The position numbers and the translations under genes are program-made. A model generated the notes under the pieces. That model was not told the DNA's origin, made no database searches, and saw only the letters and a list, made by a program, of their open reading frames with translations. From the NCBI RefSeq assembly GCF_019578655.1, contig NC_063260.1, positions 22,964,888 to 23,028,887 on the forward strand: a stretch of DNA of 64,000 nt, written 5' to 3'. The stretch is from Ricinus communis. Lineage: Eukaryota > Streptophyta > Magnoliopsida > Malpighiales > Euphorbiaceae. Below, in pieces: positions 25,401-35,860 of this stretch; position 1 is the first letter of the stretch; the number at the start of each line of letters is the position of its first letter.

Positions 25401-27767
25401 GCAAAATTCTAGCCTTGGGTAACAGCTGGTGATTCCTTGGGAAGCCATTGCTACTGCTTGTGGTGACTTGCTGCTGAAGGAGCCTCAAAATGCAGAAGAA
25501 GGGATCGCAATTAACAAGGAGAACTTAAATGCTGTAGAGAATGCATACAGCCATGAGTCAGATGGACCCTTCAGTTATAAGTATGAGCATTTTAATTCTC
25601 ATTGCTCTTCAACCCTGCCAGTTGAGAAGGTGATGGCTTCTGTTTGTCTTATTACCATTGATGAAGGTATATGGGCATCTGGGGTTCTTCTCAATGATCA
25701 AGGCCTAGTACTTACAAATGCTCACCTGTTAGAACCTTGGAGATTTGGAAAAACGACTATAAATGGTGGAAGAAATAGAACAAAGTCGGGAGCACTTTTC
25801 CTCCCACCTGAAGGATCTGTGATTCCTGGGCATTCCAATGTTGATAGCTACAGGGGGAGTCAGATGCCATTAAATAAAGCTAAGATCATGGATTCCTCTG
25901 TATTTGATCAGACCAAGGGAGACCAATTGAGTTTGTCTTACAGTGGCCATCGAAACATACGAGTTCGCTTGGATCATTTTAACCCATGGATTTGGTGTGA
26001 TGCTAAAGTAATATATGTTTCCAAGGGGCCTTTGGATGTTGCCTTACTGCAGCTTGAATATGTTCCAGATCAGCTTTGCCCTATCAAGGCGGATTATGCC
26101 TGCCCAATTTTGGGATCAAAGGCATATGTTATTGGACATGGATTATTTGGACCAAGATGTGGTAACAGCCTTTAAACCTTATATATCTGTTTAGATTGTG
26201 AACAACCTTGAAAAAGAATCCATATAGTTAGCATCTTACTTAAAACTTATTCATTTTGTTCATTGATGTATTTTCTCGTTCTTCTTATGTTCTCTTCAGG
26301 AATGATGCTTTCAATTATTTAGCATCAGAATTTTATTAGATTTTGTTTCTATTATTATTTCATTATTACATCTAAATATTTTCTTGTTACTTTGTGACCA
26401 TTCTTCTAAAGTCATTTGCACTTTAAACAATGCAGGGTTTTTCCCTTCTATTTGCTCTGGAGTGATAGCAAAAATAGTTAAAGTGGAAGCACCTACATTT
26501 TATCAATCCATTCAAGGGGACTCGCATATTCCTGCAATGCTCGAAACAACAGCTGCTGTCCACCCTGGTGGCAGTGGCGGTGCTGTTATCAATTCAAGTG
26601 GTCATATGATTGGACTTGTTACCAGGTGTAGTTTAAAGTGTTGCAAAAACGTTCATTATCCTGTATAGGTTATGTCCCATGATTGTTGTACTTGAGAAGC
26701 TACCAAGTTATTTTATTGGCAGAGTCAGGTGGGTCTTGACCTGTGAATAAGTCTAAGAATGGCAGAATGCTATTTTCTACATAATCAAATGGTCTATTAA
26801 AACTTGAATTGGTCCTTGGATATCTAGTGGGGATATGTCAAACAACATGGTATGAGCATTTATCTTTCCTTATTTGATGTTTGTGCTGCATGCGAAAAGA
26901 TTGGTATGATGGGATCTATCGTGAACAGGAGGCAAAGTTACAATAACAGGAGGCAAAATTACAATCTGACATATCATTCATCTATACTTTCCATCTTTAT
27001 GAGCTCCAAGTACACAATTTCTCCTAATGAAGTTCTTCAGTGGCTGCAGATCGGAGTTCTGTATTTTAATGAGATGAGTTTCTTGATACAGCAATGCGAG
27101 GCATGGTGGAGGGAGAGTTATACCACATCTGAATTTCAGCATTCCTTGTGCACTATTGGCGCCTATTTTTGAGTTTGCAAGAGGTGGTTTACCAGAACAA
27201 ATACTTCTAGAAAATATTGATCATGAAGTGGATCTAATCTCAGTTTGTTCCTGCATGAGGCATTTGTTCAATCATTTCTTAATGTCACAGGCTCTCGTGA
27301 ATATTGAAAGAGAAAGGTTTTGTAAATGATATATGATAAGGTTCCTGTCTCCTATTTTGAGTGAGTAAAATATATGACATATAAAACTTAAATTGAAAAT
27401 GTAAAAAACAAGACTCATTCTTTGCATGTTGCCTGAACTTTTATAATTTTCTGAAGGTACATGTGCTTAGGATTTCTGATAACCTTGTTTTCTTTTGACA
27501 GGTACAAAGGATATTTCACTTCTGCAGAATCTTGATCGACCAAATCAACAACTTTCCTCGGTGTGGGCATTGATGCCATCGCTCTCCCACAAGCCAAGCC
27601 CTCCTCTGTCTAATCTGCCAGAGTCGCTGCTGGAAGATCATGAAAAACAAGGAAGGGTTTCCAAATTTGCAAAATTTATAGCTGAAAGAGACGAGGTTTT
27701 GAGAAGCTCGACTCGACTTGGGAAGGTAGGAAGCTTTTCAAATGAGATTTCTCCTAGTAAGTTATGA
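22411..27767 (+). CDS. DEG15: Peroxisomal (glyoxysomal) processing protease DEG15
   Basis: Fourteen exons: 22411-22476, 22596-22642, 22749-22932, 23053-23100, 23189-23272, 23965-24108, 24614-24742, 24842-24945, 25081-25166, 25248-25342, 25426-26161, 26436-26625, 27092-27183, 27502-27767 (2271 nt, 756 aa), all GT-AG with phases matching. It is a trypsin-like serine protease of the Deg/HtrA group. In peroxisomes it removes the N-terminal PTS2 targeting peptides of imported enzymes such as malate dehydrogenase. The predicted triad is H429 ([12 protein letters not shown]), D533 ([10 protein letters not shown]) and S621 (HPGGSGGAV). The protein ends in SKL, a strong PTS1 import signal, so it should enter the peroxisome itself. 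N-terminal blocks such as [13 protein letters not shown] and CLPGMEGAP match Arabidopsis DEG15 (about 709 aa). No breaks are seen. In Arabidopsis its neighbour is DRM1; here RING1 lies between them. Confidence 0.94.
26924..26965. repeat. 21-bp tandem repeat in DEG15 intron 12
   Basis: Two adjacent copies of AACAGGAGGCAAAGTTACAA plus T (26924-26944 and 26945-26965), differing by one base. They lie between exons 12 and 13. Confidence 0.8.
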
Positions 27768-30044
27768 CCTTATGCCAACCTGTAACGGATACCAAATGAA
27801 GGAGATATCACCAGCATGAAAGTGGAATCAAGCATTTCCACCTTTTATAGCAATGGCGTTTCATCTGCTTCACCAAAGATTGAAATGGTGGGGTGGATTG
27901 GGGGGCGAGACTGCTTTGTGGGCTTGGGATGTGTAATTTCTTTAAATTTGTATACAAGCAAAATAAATATTCCTGCACACAGGATTACACTTTGCAATGT
28001 CAATACACAATATTCCTGCTTTGAGGTTATCTTATTCTTGCTATTTTATTTTTCTCATTATTGCCCTTTTAGTTTCAAGAAACATGCTATTTCTTTTCCA
28101 AAACCTAAATGCAACTTTCTTAGATAATTTATTTTTCTAATTACTTTAAATGATATTTTCTCTGTCCGATAATAATATAATTCTTTTTAGCTATTAGTTT
28201 AGTAAGTAATTATTAAATATAACTTGACCAATTAGTATAAATATTAACACATACTGTTGATTTTTACAAATTATATTGTTAAATTGTAGTTTTACAAAAA
28301 GTTTAATAAAGATATTTCAGAGAAATAATGATAAAATGATATTATTAATCAAAAAATTACATTTCATAATTCAAATATAAATTGAAAATAAATTATTTTT
28401 CTAGGGCAGATAGTATACTTATATTGAATGGAGTATCTAGAAAAATTTATAATTTTGAAATAAAATTAAAAATTTTAGATGATTCAAATTGGTTGGCATT
28501 TTAAGAAATTAAGAGATTGTTTACTTGTAGGGCTTTCATTTTTTAGTTCTTTAGAAAAATGAAATATTTTCATTTTCATTGAAAATTTATAAAATATGTT
28601 TGATTTATAAAAGATATTTTTTTAATAAATCTAAGTAATATTTTAAATATAAAGAGTGAACTTGAAATAAATAAAGTGAGAATTTCTTGTTTTATTTGAA
28701 AACAAATGATTTTTTATATAAATAAGAATATAAAAGTATGTTAAATTTATTTTTAATTTTTTTAAAGTTTAGTTATAATTTTAAAAACATAAAAAATAGT
28801 TTTTTATTTTTATTTGGAAAAATAGTACAATAAATACAAAATTTTATTTTTTAATTTTATTTAAATTTTTTCTGGAAAACTGATATAATTTTCTATAAAT
28901 AAACAGATTTTAAAAATATTATTTTTCAGCTTCTATTCATTATAATTGAATGCAGATGAGAGAGAAATATAATAAAAATGAGATATTCTATTTACAGTAA
29001 TTTTGAATTGATAAGTAATGAGTTTTTTAATCTTTGTATAAAAATATTAAGTTGACACTTCTTTTGGAATGAAGTAGTATTTATATATACAAGTGACAGA
29101 TTTTTTTATCATTAATTATTTAATTAATAATTAAAAATAAATTATAATTTAAAATGGTAAAGAAATTTAAAGTTAATTTATTTTATTAAAAAGAAAGCCA
29201 TTATTTTTTTTTTAAAAAAAACCAACATAAACTGAAAAATAAAATAAAACTCTTTATAGTCATATATTTAAAATTAAATAAATTAACAGAAATTAAAATA
29301 TTAAAAAATTATATTTAATATTTAATTTTAAAAATAAAATGATATAAATGAGTTGTAAAATTATATCAATATTTTTTTATATTTTATAAATAAAAATAAT
29401 AATAGATAATATTATAATAAAATAAAATATAGTATAATATATAATTTTAAAATTATATATAAAAATATTATTATATAAGAAGATGTATTTTCAGCATAAA
29501 GTATTTATAATTTATTATAATAAAAATTATTTTTATTTATAATTTATTATAATAACAATTTTATTTTTATTTATAATTAATAAAAATTAATACCGTAATT
29601 CTTTTATCACCCTGTACAGAGGTTTTACTTTAGTTGTTAGCAAAGGACAAGAAACTATGCCATCGCCCGTAGTAGAGCTTCCGTAATGGACAGTGATTTT
29701 TTGAAACAAGAAACAAACGAAACAGATGGTGCTGTCTCACAATACAAACATTTTTGAGTTCTTGAATTCTTGACCTAATCAGTCACTTATTCATTCTCTT
29801 TTCTTTATCAGTACATTTACATTTATACATCCCCATCTCGCATCTTCAACCTCTCTTTCTTTTTATCAATAGATTGGCACCGTTTTTAGAGACAAGACAG
29901 AGTATAAGTATAGTGGCTGACTGGCTGATGACTAAGACCAACCATCACTATACTTTTCACTATTTAATTTGCAAGGTATAGGGGTTTAGAGAAAGAAAGA
30001 GGAAAAAAAAAAAGAAAAAAGAAAAAAGAAAAACGGAAAAGAAA
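27768..30044. other. Spacer between DEG15 and the mitochondrial carrier
   Basis: The first part is the DEG15 3'UTR. From about 28,100 to 29,600 the DNA is very AT-rich with no gene seen. The last 400 bases are less AT-biased and end in an A/G-rich leader (AAAAGAAAAAAG-like) just before the carrier ATG at 30045; they should contain its promoter. Confidence 0.6.
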
Positions 30045-32117
30045 ATGGAGCAGACAGTGGCTTACAAGGAGTACTTAGCCGGTTTACTTGCCGGAGTTGC
30101 CACAGTTATTACCGGTCACCCCTTTGACACAGTCAAGGTACATATATCTGATCTGGGTATCTCTTAGATTTTGCTGTTAATCCAATACTTGAAATGGGTT
30201 GTTATGTTATGTGCTTAGAGTGTTTTCAGGAATTTTGGATTTTACTGAAAATTCAATTTGTGTTTGTAATTATTTTTGTTTGTTTGTTCTAATTTGTTAG
30301 GTGAAGCTGCAAAAACACAATACAGAAGCTCATGGAATTAAGTATCGAAATAGTCTGCATTGTACTGCTAGGATTCTACAGACTGAAGGAGTATGCTTCT
30401 TTTTAACAATTTCAAATTAACTCTGTTGTTTATATTTTTAATGTAATTAGAATTCTTATGTATATGCATGTAAGTAGAAATATGGATATTTCAGCATAGT
30501 GTAAGACACAGAACAGAGCCCTTGCTATCGTGGCCACCAATTAAATATCTGATGGTAAACCCAGATGCGTTGAAACATTTGCAAATTCTGATGTCCTTGT
30601 TTTCCTCTGGCATTATTTTATCAGCATCCATCAATTTGTAAATGGGATGTGATTGCTACATCTTATTAGAGAGTCCAGTCCCATACTTTAAGGTCATAAA
30701 CTGCTCCAGGTCCTCATTTCAGGTGCAGGGTCCTGCCAATATCTGAGGAAGTGGCATGGAGGTTTTTGTTATTTGAATGCCATGAAAAACTTTATCTATC
30801 ATAGTACAAGCTAGTGATTTTTGTCTTTTACAGGTTAAAGGACTTTATAGGGGGGCAACATCATCATTTGTTGGGATGGCTTTCGAGAGCTCACTTCTTT
30901 TCGGTGTTTATTCTCAAAGAAAGCAGTCCTTGCAGGTATGTAAGTAAATTGGATGAACCTGTTTGCCTATTTCTTTTGGCAATAATATGCAAAATACATT
31001 CTGCTAGAGATTGTTGCAAACCCTTGTTATGATGATTTTCTGCATCTTAATTTTACAATCATATTGAGTATATTACATACTTGGATGTAACTCTTTTCTA
31101 TTTTTGTTACTCATGGAGGGAGGACTGCATAGTGATGTGCCCATTCCCCAAGTTATAATTCCCTCGGCAGCTTATGGTGGAGCAATTATCAGTTTTGTAT
31201 TATGTCCATCTGAGCTAATAAAGGTCAGGGTAGAGTTCATAAGATGCTGTGGTAGCTCCCCTTCCTTCTGCCCTTTGTCATCTTCTATAGCATTCTTATG
31301 AAACTGAGTTTTTCCAGTGTAGGATGCAAGTTCAAGGCACTGATATTTTGGTTCCAAAGTTCAGTAGATACAGTGGCCCTCTTGATTGTGCTCATCAAAC
31401 AGTGAAACATGATGGGGTGAGAAAAGCGTCTGGTTTTTGGCTGCATAATGTGTGAAATGGTTTCTGGTCTGATGGAAAACCTTTCAGGTTTCAGGCATCT
31501 TTCGAGGAGGTCTTGCGACATTGTTAAGAGAATCTTTTGGAAATGCAGTCTTCTTTAGTGTCTATGAGTATGTCCGTTATTACATGCATTTACAATTGAA
31601 GGACTCTTCATCTAACCACAGCCACTTGATTGACATGGGAATTGGAATTATGAGTGGTGGCCTTGGTGGTGTAGCTGTAAGCATTGAAACAGGCTTGCAT
31701 ATATCTATACTAAAAAAATCTCATATCAGATATTTATTTTGTTCCTTGCAACATTCTATCTAATGTTTTTCATGTTCTTATTATCCAGTTTTGGTCTGCT
31801 GTTTTGCCATTGGATGTGGCAAAAACTGTTATCCAGACTGCTCCAGATAAAAGCTTCACCAGAAATCCATTTCGAGTACTGAACTCCGTAAGATGTCCTT
31901 ATTTTCTTAATTGTTCATGCGTATCATTGCCAACCTCCTGCACTGGGGAGGATAGAGAAGTTAACTGAGTGCTTTTTGTTAGATTTACAGGAGGGCTGGA
32001 CTTAGAGGATGCTATGCAGGTTTGGGTCCAACAATAGTGAGAGCATTTCCTGCTAATGCAGCTGCAATTGTCACCTGGGAGCTTGCCATGAAAGTGTTGG
32101 GGATCAGGCATGATTAA
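30045..32117 (+). CDS. BAC1: Mitochondrial basic amino acid carrier (BAC1-like)
   Basis: Eight exons: 30045-30137, 30301-30390, 30834-30935, 31119-31223, 31318-31416, 31488-31676, 31789-31887, 31983-32117 (912 nt, 303 aa). All junctions are GT-AG and in phase 0. It is a six-helix carrier of the inner mitochondrial membrane with three repeats. Each has a Px[DE]xx[RK] signature: HPFDTVK (25-31), CPSELIK (124-130) and LPLDVAK (232-238). The closest match I recall is Arabidopsis BAC1 (At2g33820), with shared blocks such as GGAIISFVLCP, SGIFRGGLATLLRE and GPTIVRAFPANAAAI. BAC1 exchanges arginine, lysine, ornithine and histidine and supports arginine breakdown in seedlings. Substrate choice here is inferred from similarity. 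It converges with the SPL3-like gene, about 1 kb away. Confidence 0.93.
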
Positions 32118-32975
32118 GTATGTTTTTAGTTACCTAAGTCATAATATTTAGTACCGTTATTAGCTTTGCTGGTTAGCAAACTTTTATTTTGATCGACAAA
32201 GCGGACTACAGACTGGGGTGTAACTGATATAAAATTGAAACTTCACTTATTATATCTTGAATTAGAGTGCTCTGACATATTGGTTTGGCAGAGCATCTCA
32301 TATTACCCCAAATTTTAGTGAAGGAGGTTTGCAAACTAGAGTGTAGTCTGGTTTAAGATGTTGATTCCTGCTAAAGTACATTAACCTAGGTTGTGGGAAG
32401 GATTTACACTAAATTCAAATTGTAACAACAAGCACTTTTTTTGTTATCATTATTGATTTTCAACAAGTTTGTATCAGTGCATTGCAATTGTAAAGTTTGC
32501 CTTTTAAATGCTGGGATGATATAATTCATCTGTGTGTGTGTGTGTTTTCACGGTAGGAATCTTGTCTAATCTTGTCCCTATTTATGAAATCTGCTGTAGT
32601 AGGGACATGGAATTGTGTCCTCATGCAATAGTTGTTTTACAGTATATAATGAAGGAATCTAGGGATTCCAGTTGAGTTAATGTTGTCTTTCCTTATAGAC
32701 CATGAAAGCAATTATGGATATATGCCTATTGCCTTTGGTGGGGTTTCGTGAGGTGCTGCATATCTAAAATAAGACGTAGACACTCCACCACTATACTATC
32801 AGATTAAGGTCCACCAGACGTAGTATTAGAATTTAGAAGTGCAAGCAGATTGATAGCGACTGCAATAGACGGTCATGCCTGCTGAAAATCAGATCAGATA
32901 AGATAATACCAAAAAGATTTATTTTCAGAAAAGTGGTCTACCTGATGATACATAATTTAAGTTTTGTATGTTAAA
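32118..32975. other. Convergent 3' region between BAC1-like and SPL3-like genes
   Basis: This holds the 3'UTR of the carrier and the 3' end of the SPL3-like transcript on the other strand. A short GT run (about 32,530-32,545) is present. No other gene was seen. Confidence 0.55.
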
Positions 32976-32976
32976 T

Positions 32977-32996
32977 TGACAGAAGAGAGAGAGCAT
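32977..32996 (-). promoter_or_regulatory. miR156/miR157 target site in SPL3-like 3'UTR
   Basis: On the minus strand the sequence is ATGCTCTCTCTCTTCTGTCA, starting about 120 bases after the stop codon of the SPL3-like gene. It pairs with miR156 (and miR157) over almost its full length, with the mismatch at the outer 5' base of the site. In Arabidopsis SPL3, SPL4 and SPL5 the miR156 site is likewise in the 3'UTR. Repression by miR156 through transcript cleavage or reduced translation is therefore expected; this is inferred from complementarity. Confidence 0.85.
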
Positions 32997-33117
32997 TGGT
33001 AGATACTTGGGTCTAACTATCATCTCGGAAGAGGCAATTTTATTGGGAAATAATCTAAATTTTTCTCCCTCTTTAGTAGAAAGCCTATACCTCTCACATC
33101 CGGTAGTAAGTCTTTTA

Positions 33118-35860
33118 TCAAATTGAGCCTTCACCATGGTATTCAGATGAGCTTTTTCTGCGCCTCTCGTTATGTCCTGCTAAGCGCCTTCTGCAACTTC
33201 TTTTGGTGTCATCAAACTCTGATACCTCATGGAACCTGCAAAGTTTGAAGACACATCCAAAATAGAGAAAGCAAAAAAAGAATGAGATTACTCAAAGAAG
33301 GGGAGAAAAAGATATCAATCCTCAACTTGCTATGCCACAAACGCTATTTCTCGTAGCAGATAGAATCCATCTAATATTTGGTTGGCCACTAAGAGCGACT
33401 CATTCTAAAAGTATACATCGAAATGAATAGGTAGTACATTAGTGCTGATTAATTGATACTTATTTAAACTAATATAATTATATGATTAAGCCATGCATTT
33501 AGAGTAGACAAGGAACAATTGTGCTTTTGTATGCATGATAAATTGCACCCAATATAGTAATGCAGATATATATAGTTGCTTGCAAGATCAAAAGGAATAT
33601 TCATCTATATCCTGTCACAAACTAAAAATATATACATATAAAGAAATTAGACATAATCTCGTAATCAAGGAGCACATCATTAGTAGCAGTAATTACGGAT
33701 AAGGTTTCTATAAGTAGAATAATTAGTCTGTTCTAGTTTTGTTTGATAAAGGTAAGCCCTTTTCATTAATCCAAATATGTGTTTCCTTTTCAGGATAAAT
33801 CAAATTTCTTCCAAGAAAAACCACTCGTAGCTACAAACTCACTATAGCGTATTGGATTAGATGGATTAAAATCACCAACAAACCTCTATTTCTTAATAAA
33901 ATCATTCTATCACATATGATATTGTTTATTAATTACTATATAGATTAATTTTTTGTTTTAGGTAATTAATAGTAATAAGTAATTCAACCAATATAAATAT
34001 TATATTTAATAGATAATACCATAAATCAATTAATTCCATTTATTTACAGTGATAAATTAAGTTTATATAAGAATTGCTTTTTTTCCATAAATCATTGGAT
34101 TTTTGTTTTTTGCTAATGGGGATTAAACTAATACATTACTCAGAACGATTCAGTAATATTCAAAATTCTAACAGAAAAAGAAAGACATTGCTAAAAAGAA
34201 ATAAATGCAAGTGGGGTTTATCGTGTGCCCCTTTTAATGCTTCTGGAATGATTCATAATTGAATTGTGATCTCCAGCTCAGATACCCATCTTTTTGTTAC
34301 TGTTTTGTCATGCGTGAATCCTGAGTAATTAAGGGTTAGGTCTCATTTCATCCGATGAGGTACGATCACTTTCTTAAGTACTATAATATATAATTTTGAA
34401 TTACTATAAACGTTTCATTCTTATTTTCTTGTTCAATTACTTTCATTACTATACGCATAATTCATTTCATTATACTTTATAAATAAATAGTTATAATTAG
34501 AATAAAATGTATAATTAACAATGAACATATATGCTATATAGATGTGAGAGTGTTAAATAAAGTAAATTAAATTCTCACCCGAATAGTTTTTAAATGACTT
34601 ATTCTTAATTAATACATGCGCTCTGTAAAAATTACAGAATTTAGTTTGAGAAAATGAGAATGGTGTTAGAGAAATACAATTACTTTTGGAGTCTCACTTA
34701 ATAGATAGAAAGATTTTTTGACAGGTTGAAGCATGCAAATTTTAATATTAAGTTTATTGTAGGTATTAGTTTTTCTTTTCAGACCACTCCCAATCATTGT
34801 TTTACCCCTTAACTAGAAATAGTCAGTGAAAGAGAAAATTTCCTTTTTCTTATTGCATCTATGTAATATACTATATGCATAGCTAGATAGTAATATTTGT
34901 TTATATATATATTGCCAATATTCATGTTCACTCCCTTTCAAAAAAAAAAAAAAAAACAACAACTCATGTTCACTCAACATCATCCATTAATCTTGGGTAT
35001 ATATATGTCTACAACAAGGTACTATATTGTCAAGACTTTTACCTAATTTTTATATCTTTTACTATATTATGTATTTTTCTTCAAGCATCCGTTTATGTGG
35101 AAAATTATATCCAAATTAATTATAAAGTATTCACTTTGATTGAAAAATTTTAGTTAAATCTTTGTTTAGGAGGCACTCCAACAATTAAAAGTTAAAATAC
35201 AATCTGAAGATGTAAGATACAATTCAATTAGAGATGGAATTATCATTTTGATTTAATAGCTATCTATGAAAAAGAGATACAAATCTATTAAATTAATTTA
35301 AGTTTGAATTGCATAATAAAAATTGGTTTCATGAGCGGTCGAATTTATGAAATTTAAAAAGTTGTGTCTGAAAAATTAAAGAAATTTTTTGTAATGATTT
35401 AAAAATTAGGGTTTTTGCAGTATTACAAAATGACTTGTAGAGCATAACCATATTGGAATTAAGACTAAGACTGTAGTGCGTTGAGTGAGAGATTAGAAAG
35501 GAAATGAAAAAAAAAAAAAAAAGAATAAATAAAAATTAGGGTTTATCATCACCTGCTACATTGCTGGCAAAAGCGTTGATGGATTCCAGAAACAAGAACA
35601 CAAGGAGCCTTGGCATGGTGCTCACAAACTTTATGGCGTCTGTGGTATCGCTTGGCCTCGGTCATATCAAATGTGCAATTCTCTGCTTGGCAAGAAACTG
35701 GTGGCATTGACCCACTAGCACTAGATCCTTTCTTGCCTTTCCTTTTCTTTTCATCTTCTGAAAACCCTAATCCACAACCACCATCTTCATCATCTTCCTC
35801 TTCTTCATCATCCTCCATCTCCTTCAAGCTTCTCTTTCCCTCAGCTTTGCTTGTAGCCAT
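33118..35860 (-). CDS. SPL3: SPL3-like SBP-box transcription factor
   Basis: Two exons on the minus strand, 35860-35553 and 33235-33118 (426 nt, 141 aa), joined over a 2.3-kb intron that splits an arginine codon (phase 2) inside the DNA-binding domain, as in other small SPL genes. The start [18 protein letters not shown] resembles Arabidopsis SPL3 ([11 protein letters not shown]). An acidic stretch is followed by the SBP domain (about 57-130): zinc site 1 C57, C62, C79, H82; zinc site 2 C98, C101, H105, C117. A nuclear localisation signal overlaps it ([17 protein letters not shown]). An in-frame upstream ATG at 35890 would add ten hydrophobic residues; the 35860 start is preferred by homology. 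SPL3-type proteins bind GTAC motifs and promote phase change and flowering when miR156 falls. The target site lies in the 3'UTR. Confidence 0.93.

Noticed and set aside
26852..27172. A 106-codon frame between DEG15 exons 12 and 13
   Set aside because: It reads mostly intron 12 and then exon 13 in the wrong frame; the correct frame of exon 13 matches DEG15 ([20 protein letters not shown]).
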